Shown here piece after piece: positions 7,969 to 18,044 of a stretch of DNA of 64,000 nucleotides (positions within the stretch are counted from its first letter, which is position 1; each line of letters starts with the position of its first letter). The position numbers were made by a program, and so were the translations under genes. This DNA is from Rhizobium sp. ASV20 (GTDB taxonomy: Bacteria; Pseudomonadota; Alphaproteobacteria; Rhizobiales; Rhizobiaceae): assembly GCF_016429015.1 (NCBI RefSeq), contig NZ_JAELTU010000020.1, positions 1 to 64,000 of the forward strand. Reading direction: 5' to 3'. The notes beneath the pieces are model-generated. The model was given only the letters and a program-made list of their open reading frames with translations, did not search any database and had not been told where the DNA came from.

Positions 7969-9153
7969 ATGCCGAACACGAACCTGCTTCTCACATTCAA
8001 TACCGGCTCTTCCACATTGAAGATCGGTCTCTTTCAATATGGCGCGCACGGCGCGCGGCGTATCGGCAAAGGACTGGTGGATTTCAGCAGAAGCCCCCTC
8101 ACCTTTCACCTCACCGAAGGGCCGACTGCGGTCGACATTGGCCTGGAGGCCGAGGGAGGCGAGGATTTGCGGGCCGTCATCGCAGAAATATTCGAAATGC
8201 TGACGGCACATTTCGACATGGCGGCTTTGCGCGTGGTGGGCCATCGCGTGGTACACGGTGGCGATCGTTTCGCAGGACCTGCTGTTCTCGATGACGCGAA
8301 CATCGATGAATTGGACAAGCTGGTCGCTCTCGCGCCCCTGCACCAGCCGCAAGCGCTCCGAGTGATTCGCGCGGTAAAAAATCTGCGGCCCGCACTTGCG
8401 CAGACAGCATCCTTCGATACGGCCTTTCATGCAACTCAAAGCGACCTGGTGCGCCGATTTGCCCTTCCGAGGGCTTTGCACGATCGCGGCATCAAGCGCT
8501 ATGGCTTTCACGGCCTCTCCTACAAATTCATTGCCCGCCAATTGCGCGATCAAGCTCCGGAGGTTGCCGCAGGCAACGTCATTGTTGCCCATCTCGGCAA
8601 CGGGGTCAGCCTATGCGCTCTTGACGGCGGCGAAAGCCGTGACTGCAGCATGGGATTTTCAACGCTGGACGGGATCCCGATGGCGACCCGCTGCGGCACC
8701 CTCGATCCAGGCGTACTGCTTTATCTCCTTAGAACGAGCGGCAGGACGTCCGGAAACCTCGAGGAGATGCTCTATTACAGGTCCGGCTTGCTGGGAGTAT
8801 CGGGGATCAGCGGAGATATGCGCGATCTCCTCAAAGACAGGCGTCGTGAGGCAGCAGAGGCGGTCGACCTTTTTACGCTGCGCATCGCCGGGGAAATCAG
8901 CCGTATGACGGCAACTCTCGGCGGGCTCGACGGCCTGGTCTTTACGGCCGGGATCGGAGAGCATCAGCCCGAGGTCCGAGCCTCAATCTGCAACCGCCTG
9001 CGATGGCTGGGGGTGGATCTCGAGCTCGATGAGAACAGCGCCGACGCCCTAATCATCAGTACGCCTGAAAGCAAAATCAGAACCTTCGTCATCCCAACGG
9101 ACGAGGAGCAGATCATTGCCGATGAGGCCTTGTCGCTTCTGTCAGGCACATGA
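7969..9153 (+). CDS. ackA: Acetate kinase
   Basis: Converts acetyl phosphate and ADP to acetate and ATP, or the reverse. From ATG 7969 it has 394 residues, the normal length. Landmarks: N-terminal phosphate-binding stretch TFNTGSSTLKIGLF, GHRVVHGG, catalytic region FDTAFH, RYGFHGLSY, the adenosine motif VIVAHLGNGVSLCA, and RCGTLDPG. The frame stays open upstream to 7777, but that part has no family similarity and contains a FixK box. xfp follows after 69 bases, so acetyl phosphate made by phosphoketolase can be turned into ATP by this enzyme. The box at 7813 suggests induction at low oxygen. Confidence 0.95.
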   Translation: MPNTNLLLTFNTGSSTLKIGLFQYGAHGARRIGKGLVDFSRSPLTFHLTEGPTAVDIGLEAEGGEDLRAVIAEIFEMLTAHFDMAALRVVGHRVVHGGDRFAGPAVLDDANIDELDKLVALAPLHQPQALRVIRAVKNLRPALAQTASFDTAFHATQSDLVRRFALPRALHDRGIKRYGFHGLSYKFIARQLRDQAPEVAAGNVIVAHLGNGVSLCALDGGESRDCSMGFSTLDGIPMATRCGTLDPGVLLYLLRTSGRTSGNLEEMLYYRSGLLGVSGISGDMRDLLKDRRREAAEAVDLFTLRIAGEISRMTATLGGLDGLVFTAGIGEHQPEVRASICNRLRWLGVDLELDENSADALIISTPESKIRTFVIPTDEEQIIADEALSLLSGT

Positions 9154-9222
9154 TCCAGATCAATGGCGCATCGCTTCACTGACAATAGTCTACAGTCGGC
9201 CATTTCGAATTGGAGCATCCTC

Positions 9223-11637
9223 ATGGAAAAACAACTCAGCGCTACCCGACCGGATTTACTCGACGCTGGCGATCTTGATCTTCTCGACCGCTATTGGCGC
9301 GCCGCCAACTATCTTTCGGTCGGGCAGATCTACCTCCTCGACAATCCGTTGCTTCGCGCGCCACTGGAGGCCGCTCATATCAAGCCTCGCCTGCTCGGCC
9401 ACTGGGGGACGACCCCTGGGCTGAATTTCATCTATGCCCATCTCAATCGCATCATTCGCAAACGCGATCTTGATATGATCTACATCTGCGGCCCCGGTCA
9501 TGGCGGGCCGGGAATGGTTGCCAACACCTACCTTGAAGGCACCTATAGCGAAGTCTACCCGAATATCTCCGCGGACACCGACGGCATGCGAAAACTCTTC
9601 CGTCAGTTTTCCTTTCCCGGCGGCATTCCGAGCCACGCGGCACCTGAAACACCTGGATCGATTCACGAAGGCGGTGAACTCGGCTACGCGCTGCTTCATG
9701 CCTATGGTGCCGTCCTCGACAATCCTGATCTGATCGCCACATGCGTCGTTGGCGACGGTGAGGCCGAAACCGGTCCTCTTGCCGCAAGCTGGCATTCCAA
9801 CAAGTTTCTGAACCCGGCCCGCGACGGCGCGGTGCTGCCTATCCTTCATCTCAACGGCTACAAAATCGCCAATCCGACCATCCTTGGCCGCGATACGGAT
9901 GAGGATCTTCGCTATCTCTTCATCGGATACGGCTACGAGCCCTTCTTTGTTGAAGGCTCGGACCCACACCAGATGCACAGAACCATGGCCAGAACGCTAG
10001 ACCAGGTCTTCGATTGCATCCGCGCCATCCAGGCGGAGGCGCGTACCGGTACCCCCGGCAATTTTTGCCCGCGCTGGCCGATGATCATACTCAGAAGCCC
10101 GAAGGGCTGGACGGGGCCAAAGGAAGTTGATGGCAAGAAGGTGGAAGGTTTCTGGCGCGCTCATCAGGTGCCGGTTTCCAACTGCCGTGAAAACGCCGGC
10201 CATCGAAAAATTCTGGAGGATTGGATGCGGAGCTATGGACCTGAGGATCTCTTCGACGCCACGGGACGATTGAAAGATGAACTGCAAGCCTTGGCACCGA
10301 CCGGCAAGCGCCGCATGGGGGCCAACCCCCATGCCAATGGCGGCCTGTTGCGCCGCGAGCTCACGCTACCGGATATTCGCCGTTATGAGATTGCCGTCGG
10401 GGAGCCCGGCAAAGCCGTGGCGCAGTCAACCGACGTCCTTGGACACTATCTTCGCGACATTCTGACCCTCAATGCCACCAGCGCCAATTTCCGCATATTC
10501 GGTCCCGACGAGACCGAATCCAATCGTCTCCGCAGCGTTTTCGAGGTGACCGACCGCGTATGGATGCAGGAGATAAAGCCCTATGACGTCAGTCTTGCCC
10601 GAGACGGCCGGGTCATGGAGGTGCTTAGCGAACATCTGTGTCAAGGCTGGCTGGAAGGCTACCTACTAACCGGTCGCCATGGCCTGTTTTCCTGCTATGA
10701 AGCCTTCATTCATATCGTTGACTCGATGTTCAATCAGCATGCCAAATGGCTGAAAGTCTCGCGTGAGCTGCCTTGGCGAAAGCCGGTGTCGTCGTTGAAC
10801 TACTTGCTGACCTCGCATGTCTGGCGGCAGGACCACAATGGTTTCAGTCATCAAGACCCTGGCTTCATCGACCTCGTGGCCAACAAGAAGGCCGATACCG
10901 TGCGCATCTACTTGCCGCCGGACGCCAACACGCTACTTTGGATTGGCGACCACTGTCTGAAAACCTATGACCGCATCAACGTCATCGTTGCCGGCAAGCA
11001 GCCGGAACCGCAGTGGTTGTCGATGGACGAAGCCGTCAGACATTGCGAGGCGGGAATTGGCATTTGGGACTGGGCCGGCAACGAACAAGCCGCCATTGAG
11101 CCAGATGTCGTCATGGCCTGCGCTGGCGATGTCCCCACCATGGAGACGCTCGCCGCGGTCGATATCCTACGCGAAAATATTCCGGAACTCTCGGTTCGCG
11201 TCGTCAATGTCGTCGACCTTTTGGCGCTACAGTCGAAGGAAGAGCATCCGCATGGGTTGGCTGACGACGCCTTCGACAGGCTGTTCACGCCGGATCGACC
11301 GGTGATCTTCGCTTATCACGGCTATCCCCACCTGATCCATCGCCTGACCTATCGACGCACCAACCATGAAAACTTCCATGTCCGCGGCTTCATCGAGGAA
11401 GGGACGACCACGACGCCCTTCGACATGACGGTTCTCAACGAGCTTGATCGCTATCACCTTGCCATCGAAGCGATTGAGCGGATTCCGGGTCTCAAGGAAA
11501 AGGCGACCGATGTGGTCAAACTTCTGCGCGGCAAGCTTGAAATGCACCGCCACTACGTCTGTGAATATGGCGAGGACATGCCGGAGATCACCGATTGGAA
11601 ATGGCCGTATGAGAAGAATGGTCATCGTCGGTCGTGA
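9223..11637 (+). CDS. xfp: Xylulose-5-phosphate/fructose-6-phosphate phosphoketolase
   Basis: Thiamine-diphosphate enzyme that cleaves xylulose 5-P (or fructose 6-P) with phosphate to acetyl phosphate plus glyceraldehyde 3-P (or erythrose 4-P). From ATG 9223 it has 804 residues, close to the family norm. Seen in order: [20 protein letters not shown] near the N-terminus, [17 protein letters not shown], the ThDP/Mg site [11 protein letters not shown] and LHLNGYKI, and C-terminal GLFSCYEAF and [20 protein letters not shown] 9163 is also in frame but lacks a good ribosome site, while 9223 has GGAG 7 bases upstream. It forms an operon with ackA that yields ATP by substrate-level phosphorylation. 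Confidence 0.95.
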   Translation: MEKQLSATRPDLLDAGDLDLLDRYWRAANYLSVGQIYLLDNPLLRAPLEAAHIKPRLLGHWGTTPGLNFIYAHLNRIIRKRDLDMIYICGPGHGGPGMVANTYLEGTYSEVYPNISADTDGMRKLFRQFSFPGGIPSHAAPETPGSIHEGGELGYALLHAYGAVLDNPDLIATCVVGDGEAETGPLAASWHSNKFLNPARDGAVLPILHLNGYKIANPTILGRDTDEDLRYLFIGYGYEPFFVEGSDPHQMHRTMARTLDQVFDCIRAIQAEARTGTPGNFCPRWPMIILRSPKGWTGPKEVDGKKVEGFWRAHQVPVSNCRENAGHRKILEDWMRSYGPEDLFDATGRLKDELQALAPTGKRRMGANPHANGGLLRRELTLPDIRRYEIAVGEPGKAVAQSTDVLGHYLRDILTLNATSANFRIFGPDETESNRLRSVFEVTDRVWMQEIKPYDVSLARDGRVMEVLSEHLCQGWLEGYLLTGRHGLFSCYEAFIHIVDSMFNQHAKWLKVSRELPWRKPVSSLNYLLTSHVWRQDHNGFSHQDPGFIDLVANKKADTVRIYLPPDANTLLWIGDHCLKTYDRINVIVAGKQPEPQWLSMDEAVRHCEAGIGIWDWAGNEQAAIEPDVVMACAGDVPTMETLAAVDILRENIPELSVRVVNVVDLLALQSKEEHPHGLADDAFDRLFTPDRPVIFAYHGYPHLIHRLTYRRTNHENFHVRGFIEEGTTTTPFDMTVLNELDRYHLAIEAIERIPGLKEKATDVVKLLRGKLEMHRHYVCEYGEDMPEITDWKWPYEKNGHRRS

Positions 11638-11759
11638 GCTCTTGCCGCATCGTCGGGGAAGCCGGTTGGACGGATTGGCTTTCCAACGGTTGCTCAATGG
11701 GTCGCATGACGCCTCGTGCGGCCAACCTCTTTCGGTTTTTGCCAATTGCATCTCGCAAT

Positions 11760-11773
11760 TTGATAGCCGTCAA
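11760..11773. promoter_or_regulatory. FixK/FNR box upstream of the GNAT acetyltransferase
   Basis: TTGAT-AGCC-GTCAA matches the FixK consensus and is identical in its half-sites to the box at 7761. It ends 87 bases before the GTG start of the acetyltransferase gene and lies 122 bases past the xfp stop, so the acetyltransferase probably has its own low-oxygen promoter. Confidence 0.7.
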
Positions 11774-11860
11774 TGCAGGCTTCATACGCAGTCCTAAGAT
11801 CATGATCGATCGCCAGAGTGGCAATCGAATTGAAGTACCATTCTATTGGAGGAAATATTC

Positions 11861-12376
11861 GTGTCGGAACCGCAGTGGAATGTAACAACGCGCGACGGCC
11901 TGCAAGTTTCGGTCAGACCCGCGAACAGTGACGATGAGGGGCTTCTGGCTGAACTGTTCGATCACGTCAGCCCGCAAGATCTTCGCTTCCGCTTCTTGTC
12001 GGCGATGAAGCATGTCTCCCGAAAACAGATCGCCGATCTGATCGGCGTCGATCACAGCGCCGTGGAAAGCTACATCGCTTTTGTGCAGGACACGGCAACA
12101 CCAGTCGCAACAGCCGTTCTTGCCTGCGACCGCAGGAAGAGACGTGCCGAAGTCGCCATTTCCGTACGCAGCGACTTCAAGGGCCACGGACTCGGCTGGG
12201 AACTTCTTGGTTTGATGGTGCAGGAAGCCAAGGATCGAGGCCTGGATGAAATCGAGTCGATCGAAGACCGAAGCAACTTTGACGCGGTTGAGCTTGAGCA
12301 GAACATGGGCTTCATGGTCGTGCCGTATCCGGATGATCCGACGCTTGTGCGGCTGTCGAAGTCATTGCTTGCCTGA
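11861..12376 (+). CDS. GNAT-family N-acetyltransferase, PatZ/Pka-like single domain
   Basis: 171 residues forming one GNAT fold. It begins with VSVRPANSDDEGLLAELF, then LSPQ-like and RFRFLSAMKHVS, and has the acetyl-CoA pyrophosphate loop as FKGHGLGWELL (Q/R-X2-G-X-G/A pattern) and a C-terminal NMGF. The pattern resembles the GNAT domain found at the C-terminus of large protein acetyltransferases (PatZ/Pka), but without the acyl-CoA synthetase part. The start is GTG 11861 with the strong ribosome site GGAGGAAA; an in-frame TTG at 11846 overlaps that site. With its own FixK box and next to ackA-xfp, a role in protein or metabolite acetylation at low oxygen is an inference; the substrate is unknown. 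Confidence 0.85.
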   Translation: MSEPQWNVTTRDGLQVSVRPANSDDEGLLAELFDHVSPQDLRFRFLSAMKHVSRKQIADLIGVDHSAVESYIAFVQDTATPVATAVLACDRRKRRAEVAISVRSDFKGHGLGWELLGLMVQEAKDRGLDEIESIEDRSNFDAVELEQNMGFMVVPYPDDPTLVRLSKSLLA

Positions 12377-12728
12377 GGACTTGGTTGCCCAGGGCGCATC
12401 CGATTGCTTCCCGCATCCTGAGACCGCCTCTTCCTGACTGCCGCATAAATCGTGTGATCGATATGACAGCTCTATGCCAAAGGTGATGTGAGCCGCCGCC
12501 AGCGGAAAATTCGGCGAGTCATCAATCTTAGACTTCAGTCGCTTCCAGGACGTGAGCATGGCCGGATCTCGCTCCGGGATTGCTCTTGCCCCAAGATCTC
12601 CAAGAGGGCCAAGTGACCGACAGGCATTCGCGACCTCCGCAGCCCGTTCCTAAACCACGAGAAGCAGAGCCCCCCGTGCAATACCGCCGATCGTGGCGAC
12701 AGACCCTGACGCATATGAGAGGATGACC
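12377..12728. other. Intergenic stretch with a possible minus-strand gene remnant
   Basis: On the minus strand a frame is open from about 12647 to 12362, with one internal ATG (12559) giving 65 residues. The conceptual product contains AIPERDPAMLTSWKRLKSK and looks protein-like both upstream and downstream of that ATG, but no start codon lies near the upstream end and no family was recognised. It overlaps the acetyltransferase stop by 15 bases. It may be a small gene or the remains of one; nothing else was seen. Confidence 0.3.
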
Positions 12729-13064
12729 ATGGAGCGATTACGTCGCCTCGCAGGGGGCAAATTGCAGTCTGATGATCTGGAAACCCTTGAAAAGGTTTTT
12801 GATTTGGTTGCTAGGCAGCCATGGTTCGATCCCAGCGAATATTCTGCGGAAGGTTTTGCGCTGCGATTGATCGCTCTTTATCGGTGTGGCTTAACTAACC
12901 TCGGCCATCTCGAAAAGATCGCACTTCTATGGGCAATGGTAGATTTCCGGCGAGATATGACGAATGATCAGCGCACCAAGCTGATTGCGAGTTACAAGGC
13001 CACGTGGTCGCCTGACGGCAATCTTCCTCAGCCTGATTCTTCGAGGACCGTTAAAAGAGATTGA
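12729..13064 (+). CDS. Hypothetical protein, small and helical
   Basis: A 111-residue soluble protein of unknown function. The predicted chain alternates short charged and hydrophobic runs (LETLEKVFDLVARQPWF, then RLIALYRCGLTNLGHLEKIALLW), which suggests an all-helical fold; no catalytic motif, signal peptide or membrane helix is visible. ATG 12729 is chosen because AGAGG lies 6 bases upstream; GTG 12693 and ATG 12723 are also in frame. Base composition and codon use look like the neighbouring genes, so it is probably real. It stands alone between the acetyltransferase and the autotransporter pseudogene. Confidence 0.55.
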   Translation: MERLRRLAGGKLQSDDLETLEKVFDLVARQPWFDPSEYSAEGFALRLIALYRCGLTNLGHLEKIALLWAMVDFRRDMTNDQRTKLIASYKATWSPDGNLPQPDSSRTVKRD

Positions 13065-13293
13065 GCTTGTCTTCGAATAGCCATGAACGACGTTCTTGAA
13101 GGGATCATTCGACGTGGCTCTCGCCTCCAGCCAGCCAAGCCGACGGGAGAGGCGTCGACATGCTAAATGTCGAGATGCTACGTGAAGAGCGACCGTTCGC
13201 TTGCGGGTGCTTGCCGCCTTGTCGCGATGAAGCTGGCGATGATTGACCATGCCCGCCCACTCAAATCGACGGCCACATCGAACGTAAGCTCGT

Positions 13294-16158
13294 CTAGAAC
13301 TTCTTACCCGCGGCGAGCTTGGCGCCGACGGATTTCTGCCCGTCGCCCTCGATGTTGAAGAGCAGGCTGGCATCGAGCATCCAGAAGTTCTGCGTCTGCA
13401 GGCTCATGCCGGCCGTCACAGCTGCGAAGGCGCCCGAGCCGTCGAGGCCGGAGAAGCCGCCGGTGACCCCAAGCTTCGGCGTCACCTTCGCCCCGTTCTC
13501 CAGCTGGAACGACCGGGCGATCTCGGCGCCTAAGCTGACGCGGAACTGTTCCTCGTCGAAACCGTCGATCGTGATCGCATCGCCGGCGCTGTTCTTCACC
13601 GTGTAGGTGCTCACCGTCTCCGAGAAGTAGATCATCCGCAGCTTCGGCGACAGCGTCGTCGCCTCGTCAAGGTTCCATTGCCCCTCGATCGACGTATCCG
13701 CCATCCAGCGCGTCGTCTTGAAGCTGCCGTCCCAGAACTGCGTATTGATCGTGTTGTTCGAGCCTCCATAGCGCAGGCTGCCGTTCCAGAACACGCCCTT
13801 GCCAAGCTCCAGCGACGCATAGGGGCCGGCAAGCCAGCCATTGCCCGACAGTTCCGCGTCCTGATCCGTCGGGTACCGGTCGAACTGTCCGTCGCCGTGA
13901 TGGTGACGTTAAATATCCCGCCGGCCGTCGGCGTTCCCATGATGGCGCCGGTGGTCGCGGACAGGCTAAGTCCAGCCGGCAAAGCACCTGCCGTCACCGC
14001 ATAATGATAGGAACTGGTACCGCCCGAGGCCGTGATCGTCTGGCTATAGGCAACCCCGGTGGTTGCGCCCGCCAATGCACCCGCAGCCGGGGTCATCGAC
14101 ATCGTCGGCGCATCGACCGTCAGCGCATAGGCGGTGGATCCGCTGAACGGTGCGCCGGTGCCTGTGGTGGCCGTCCGTGGCCGACAGCGTGACGTTGTAC
14201 GTGCCGCCGCCGGTCGGCGTGCCGGTGATCTCGCCGGTCGACGACGACAGCGTCAGGCCGGGTGGCAACGAGCCTGCCATCACCGCATACGTGTAGGGAC
14301 TGGTACCGCCAGCGGCGCTGACCGTCGTGCTATAGCATGCAGCGATCGCCGCATGCGGCAGCGACGCCGGTGCGATCGTGATGGTTGGCGTCGAGATGCG
14401 GACGCTGACGGTTGCCGGCGCCGAGGTACCGGTGGCATTGGTCGCGGTATAGGCAAAGCTGTCGGCACCGGCATAGCCTGCGGCTGGCGTATAGGTAATC
14501 GCCGTGCCGTTGGCCGTTGCTGTCCCGTGGCTTGCCGCCGTCGAGATCGCGACTGACGCCGCCGCCCCGCCGGACAGCGCAGGGGTCACGGAATTGTTGG
14601 TCGAGTTCGGCTCGACGGTGACCGCGACATCGCCGGCCACCGGCGGATTGAGGAAGCGGTAGCCGCCCGTCAATGTGCCCGTACCGCCGACCGTGGTGAC
14701 GCGCACGTCGGCCGTCCCGCTGCCTGCCGGTGTCGTCGCCGTGATCTGGCTTGCCGAGTTGACGGCGAAGCTGGTCGCAGCCGTGGATCCGAAGGTCACG
14801 GCCGTGGCACTGCTGAACCCGGTCCCGGTCAGCGTGACGATCGTACCGCCCGCCTCCACACCGGCAACAGGCGAGATCGCCGATATCGTCGGCGGCGCGA
14901 CATAGGTGTATTGATCGGCCGCGCTGGTCGCGCTCGTGCCGCCCACTGTGGTCACGCGAACATCGACTGTGCCGCTACCCGCAGGCGCTGTCGCCGTGAT
15001 CGTCGTCGGGGAGACCACCGTGACCCCTGAGGCAGCCGTCCCGCCAAAGGTGACGGCCGTCGCGTTGGTAAAGCCCGAGCCGGAAATGGTAACCGTCGTG
15101 CCGCCCGTCTCAGCGCCGGTAACCGGCGATATCGCTGCAATCGCCGGAACCGGGATATAGGTGAATTGATCAGCGCTCGATGTTGCGCTTGCGCCACCTG
15201 CCGTTGTCACCCGGACATCGACCATTCCCGTACCCGCAGGTGCCGTCGCCGTGATCTGGGTCGCGGAATTGACCGTGAAACCGGTCGCTGCCGTCGCGCC
15301 GAACATGACAGCTGTCGCGCCCGTGAAGTTCGTCCCGGTCAGCACAACGCTCGCACCGCCCGCCGCAAGGCCCGACGTTGGCGTGATCGACGTCACCGTT
15401 GGTGGTGCGACATAGGTGAATAGATCAGCACTGGAGGTCTCGGTCGTGCCGCCTGCCGTGGTCACCCGTACATCCACAGTGCCCGTCCCGGCTGGCGCCG
15501 TCGCCGTGATCTGCGTCGCGGAATTGACCGTGAAACCTGACGCCGCGGTCGCACCGAAGGTCACAGCCGTCGCGGCGGTGAAGTTCGTACCCGTCAGCAC
15601 AACCGTCGTGCCGCCGGTCGTGGGTCCCACCGAAGGCGAGATGCCCGTAATCGTCGGGCTCATCAAATTTATGGTGATCGTAAACGGTTTGTTTGTTGCG
15701 GGAAATATACACCCACCCGCGTTGGCGGAACAACCGGGTGCATACCAAAGACTAATGGAATCCTGCCCTGGAGATTTCACGGAGCTGGCTTTGATATCAT
15801 ACTCCGGATAAGCCGTGCCCTCGGCTACTGGCGTTATCGTGTAGGTGGCATTAGCCGTCTGAATGACCAAAGGCGCCGCAACTTGCTGACCCATGATTGG
15901 CTTCAGGTTTGACGCGTCTATTCCAAACCCGTTGTACAAACCCCAGCGTACTGAATTATCAGTGACGCAAAGGCCAATCGCCATATTTGTTGACTGAGTG
16001 TCTGGAAACGCCAACGTTACGCCGGTATTGGACGAGGTTGTGACATCGCAGGCCGCACGTGCAGCCGCGGCCGTAACGAGCATGATTGTTGCAACAAGTG
16101 CGACAAATCTTGCGAATGAGACTGTGCGCTCGCGTAAAACACTCAACATCAACAGCAA
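13294..16158 (-). pseudogene. IPT/TIG- and Ig-repeat autotransporter, frameshifted and internally deleted
   Basis: Remains of a secreted surface protein. The N-terminus has a signal peptide (hydrophobic run ending AAARA, residues about 15-35), then a unique domain, four IPT/TIG repeats and two putative-Ig repeats of the SPYTYAV...GLTLSSSTGEITGTP type. The reading frame breaks near 14167, where one extra G on the coding strand disrupts ATDATTGTGAPF. A second break near 13860 joins the second Ig repeat directly to the last part of an autotransporter beta-barrel (SGNGWLAGPYASLELGKG to the C-terminal KF). The first half of the barrel is missing, so this junction looks like a sizeable deletion. 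The open pieces are 14044-16158, 13632-14102 and 13294-13794. Confidence 0.85.
14644..15657 (-). repeat. Four tandem IPT/TIG repeats
   Basis: Four consecutive units of about 83-87 codons inside the autotransporter pseudogene. Each runs from I-X-I-(S/T)-P through TGTNFT-like and ITATAPAGTG-like stretches to VRVTT.GG and an FTYV/YTYV end. They are similar enough at DNA level to recombine. In intact proteins such Ig-like folds act as spacer arms on the cell surface. Confidence 0.85.
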
Positions 16159-16357
16159 TTTGTAAGCACCCCTGCACCCGGGACCGCGCTAAAGCAAATC
16201 GGTCCCGCCGCAATCCTTCAACGACAGGTGCTAGCAACCCATAGGCGTGCTCTGCAAAGGCCAAAGAATGAACAAACGGGTATTTGACTATCCGTGCCGA
16301 AAAACGGTCTGTTCGTGCCAGACTCATCTCTGGAGAAGAGCTACGGAGGCGAAACGG

Positions 16358-17368
16358 TCAACGACCTATGTCGATAACCCAGCGGGACCATAGCTCATGC
16401 TGTCCCGTACTCTCCGCGTCAGGAAATCCGCCCTCGGCGTGGAACCGCATCTCTCGCGGGGTCAGACCAAACTGCTTTCTGAAGCTGCGGGCGAAATGCT
16501 CCGGGCTCGCAAAACCGTGCATCCCGCCAATCTCCGAGATGGAGAGTGCCTGCATATGACCGGTCTGCAAGGCCCGGCGCGCGAGATCTAATCGACGCTT
16601 GCGAACATAGGACTGAAAGCCGCCGAATGGCTCGAACAGGCGGTAGAGTGTGCGCCTGGAAACGCCAAACGCAGCAAGCGCACCTTCTGGAGAAAGAGAG
16701 GGGTCGAATATCCGCAGATCGATATATTGTCGGATGCGCGCCAGCATTGCCGTGTCGACCGCGCCACTATTCTCCTCGGTGACACTTCCGTTGATTGCCG
16801 CCGCGGCAAGGCCGAGTAATGGCGAAAGCGAAGCCTGCGCCTCACCAACGGAAAATCGGGAGAGATTTTGCAGATAACTGGAGGCTGTGCTTCTCAGCAG
16901 ATTGACGAGAGGTAGATTGGCGTCCAGCACAAGCTCATGGCTGTCATCCGGCTGCTTGAGAAGTGGCGCCAGAAGCCGTCGCGGAACAACAATGTCGATA
17001 TGCGAATGGGGGTTGGTCGCGGTCGACATCGGCCGCGCCATGTCGAGCACGTAAAGATCCCCCTTGCGCGCCGTGTAGCGTCCGTTCCAATCCTGGCTCT
17101 CGCCATCCATGTAGAATTGCAGCAGATAGCCATCCATCCCATCCCGGGCGATCTTGTTGCGCGAGCGATTGAAGCGATGCGCGGAAGCCTTCATCTCGGC
17201 AAAGCCAACGCCATCGACAAGCCAGGCATCCAATCCGACGAAAAAATCGTCATTCGAGGCGCCCGTCGGTTGAGCATCGAACAAAACGCCGATCAGGTCG
17301 CGCCACAGCTCGCGCGCGACTTTCGGGGGCAGGATTCTTGTATCGAAGCTTGAGTAAGGAACGACCAT
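16358..17368 (-). CDS. AraC-family transcriptional regulator
   Basis: 336 residues. The N-terminal part (about 1-210) resembles the AraC-binding-like domain of NphR/FeaR-type regulators (ARKGDLYVLDMARPM region). The C-terminal part (about 225-325) is the two-helix-turn-helix AraC DNA-binding domain, with LAAFGVSRRTLYRLFEPFGG and the second HTH ending in HFARSFRKQFGLTPREMR. The final tail past the domain is short. It probably acts as a dimeric activator of a nearby catabolic or surface gene, but it faces away from a decayed neighbour on each side and the effector cannot be read from the sequence. Confidence 0.9.
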   Translation of the reverse strand: MVVPYSSFDTRILPPKVARELWRDLIGVLFDAQPTGASNDDFFVGLDAWLVDGVGFAEMKASAHRFNRSRNKIARDGMDGYLLQFYMDGESQDWNGRYTARKGDLYVLDMARPMSTATNPHSHIDIVVPRRLLAPLLKQPDDSHELVLDANLPLVNLLRSTASSYLQNLSRFSVGEAQASLSPLLGLAAAAINGSVTEENSGAVDTAMLARIRQYIDLRIFDPSLSPEGALAAFGVSRRTLYRLFEPFGGFQSYVRKRRLDLARRALQTGHMQALSISEIGGMHGFASPEHFARSFRKQFGLTPREMRFHAEGGFPDAESTGQHELWSRWVIDIGR

Positions 17369-17454
17369 CGCAATTAAAAATCTCGACTAAAATAATTCGT
17401 CACCGCTCACGTGGACAAGGAGCGAGTTGATAAAAATCCTCTACCTACCGTCTA

Positions 17455-18015
17455 TATGAAATCGTATCGCAGGCAATAGCGATCGCCTCGCTATTCCTCC
17501 CTTTCCTGCCGCTGCTCGCCAAGCAGATTTTGCTGAACAACCTCCTTGCCGACATTCCATCTATGGCAATTGCCACGGACAGGGTCGACCGACAGCAGGT
17601 GCAGCGCCCGAGACGCTGGGACATCCGCAGCATCCAGCGCTTTATGATCTTCTTTGGCCCAGTCAGTTCATTGTTCGATTTCGTGACATTCGGGTTTTTA
17701 CTTTTTGTCGTGCATGTGACAACGAGCCAGTTCCGTACGGCCTGGTTCGTGGTGTCACTCATTACACAGCTCGCGACCATGCTGATCGTTCGCACGACCA
17801 TGGCAGCCTGGAAAGACATGCCAAGCCGCCTGCTCTTGTGGTCGACGGCAGTCATAACCCTTATCGCCCTTGTCCTGCCCTATTATCCAATGGCTGCGCG
17901 CGTATTCGATTTCACGCCGCTCTCGGCCTCGTCGATGGGCGGCCTCATCATGATCTCGGTGGCTTACGTGGCGACCCTCGAGCTGGTGAAGCGATTCTAT
18001 TTCCACCAGCAATGA
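17455..18015 (+). pseudogene. mgtA: C-terminal fragment of a magnesium-transporting P-type ATPase
   Basis: Only the last roughly 185 residues are present: the end of the MgtA/MgtB membrane domain, with SLFLPFLPLLAKQILLNN, LADIPSMAIATDRVD, the RRWDIRSIQRFMIFFGPVSS stretch and several further membrane helices to the stop. The phosphorylation (DKTGT) and nucleotide-binding domains are absent, and the homology begins abruptly just after the AraC gene. Full-length MgtA has about 900 residues. The fragment could start translation at TTG 17530, but a functional pump is excluded. It is probably left from a deletion or insertion event. Confidence 0.8.
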
Positions 18016-18044
18016 TAATGCCAGCGGGATTGGTGCGGTCGCTT

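Noticed and set aside
7771..8592. 273-codon minus-strand frame
   Set aside because: It lies antisense to ackA and across the FixK-box region; it shows no motif.
14644..15657. Repeated DNA units that could be taken for a CRISPR or tandem array
   Set aside because: The units are about 250 bases long, coding and diverged, with IPT/TIG protein signatures; there are no short identical repeats with unique spacers.
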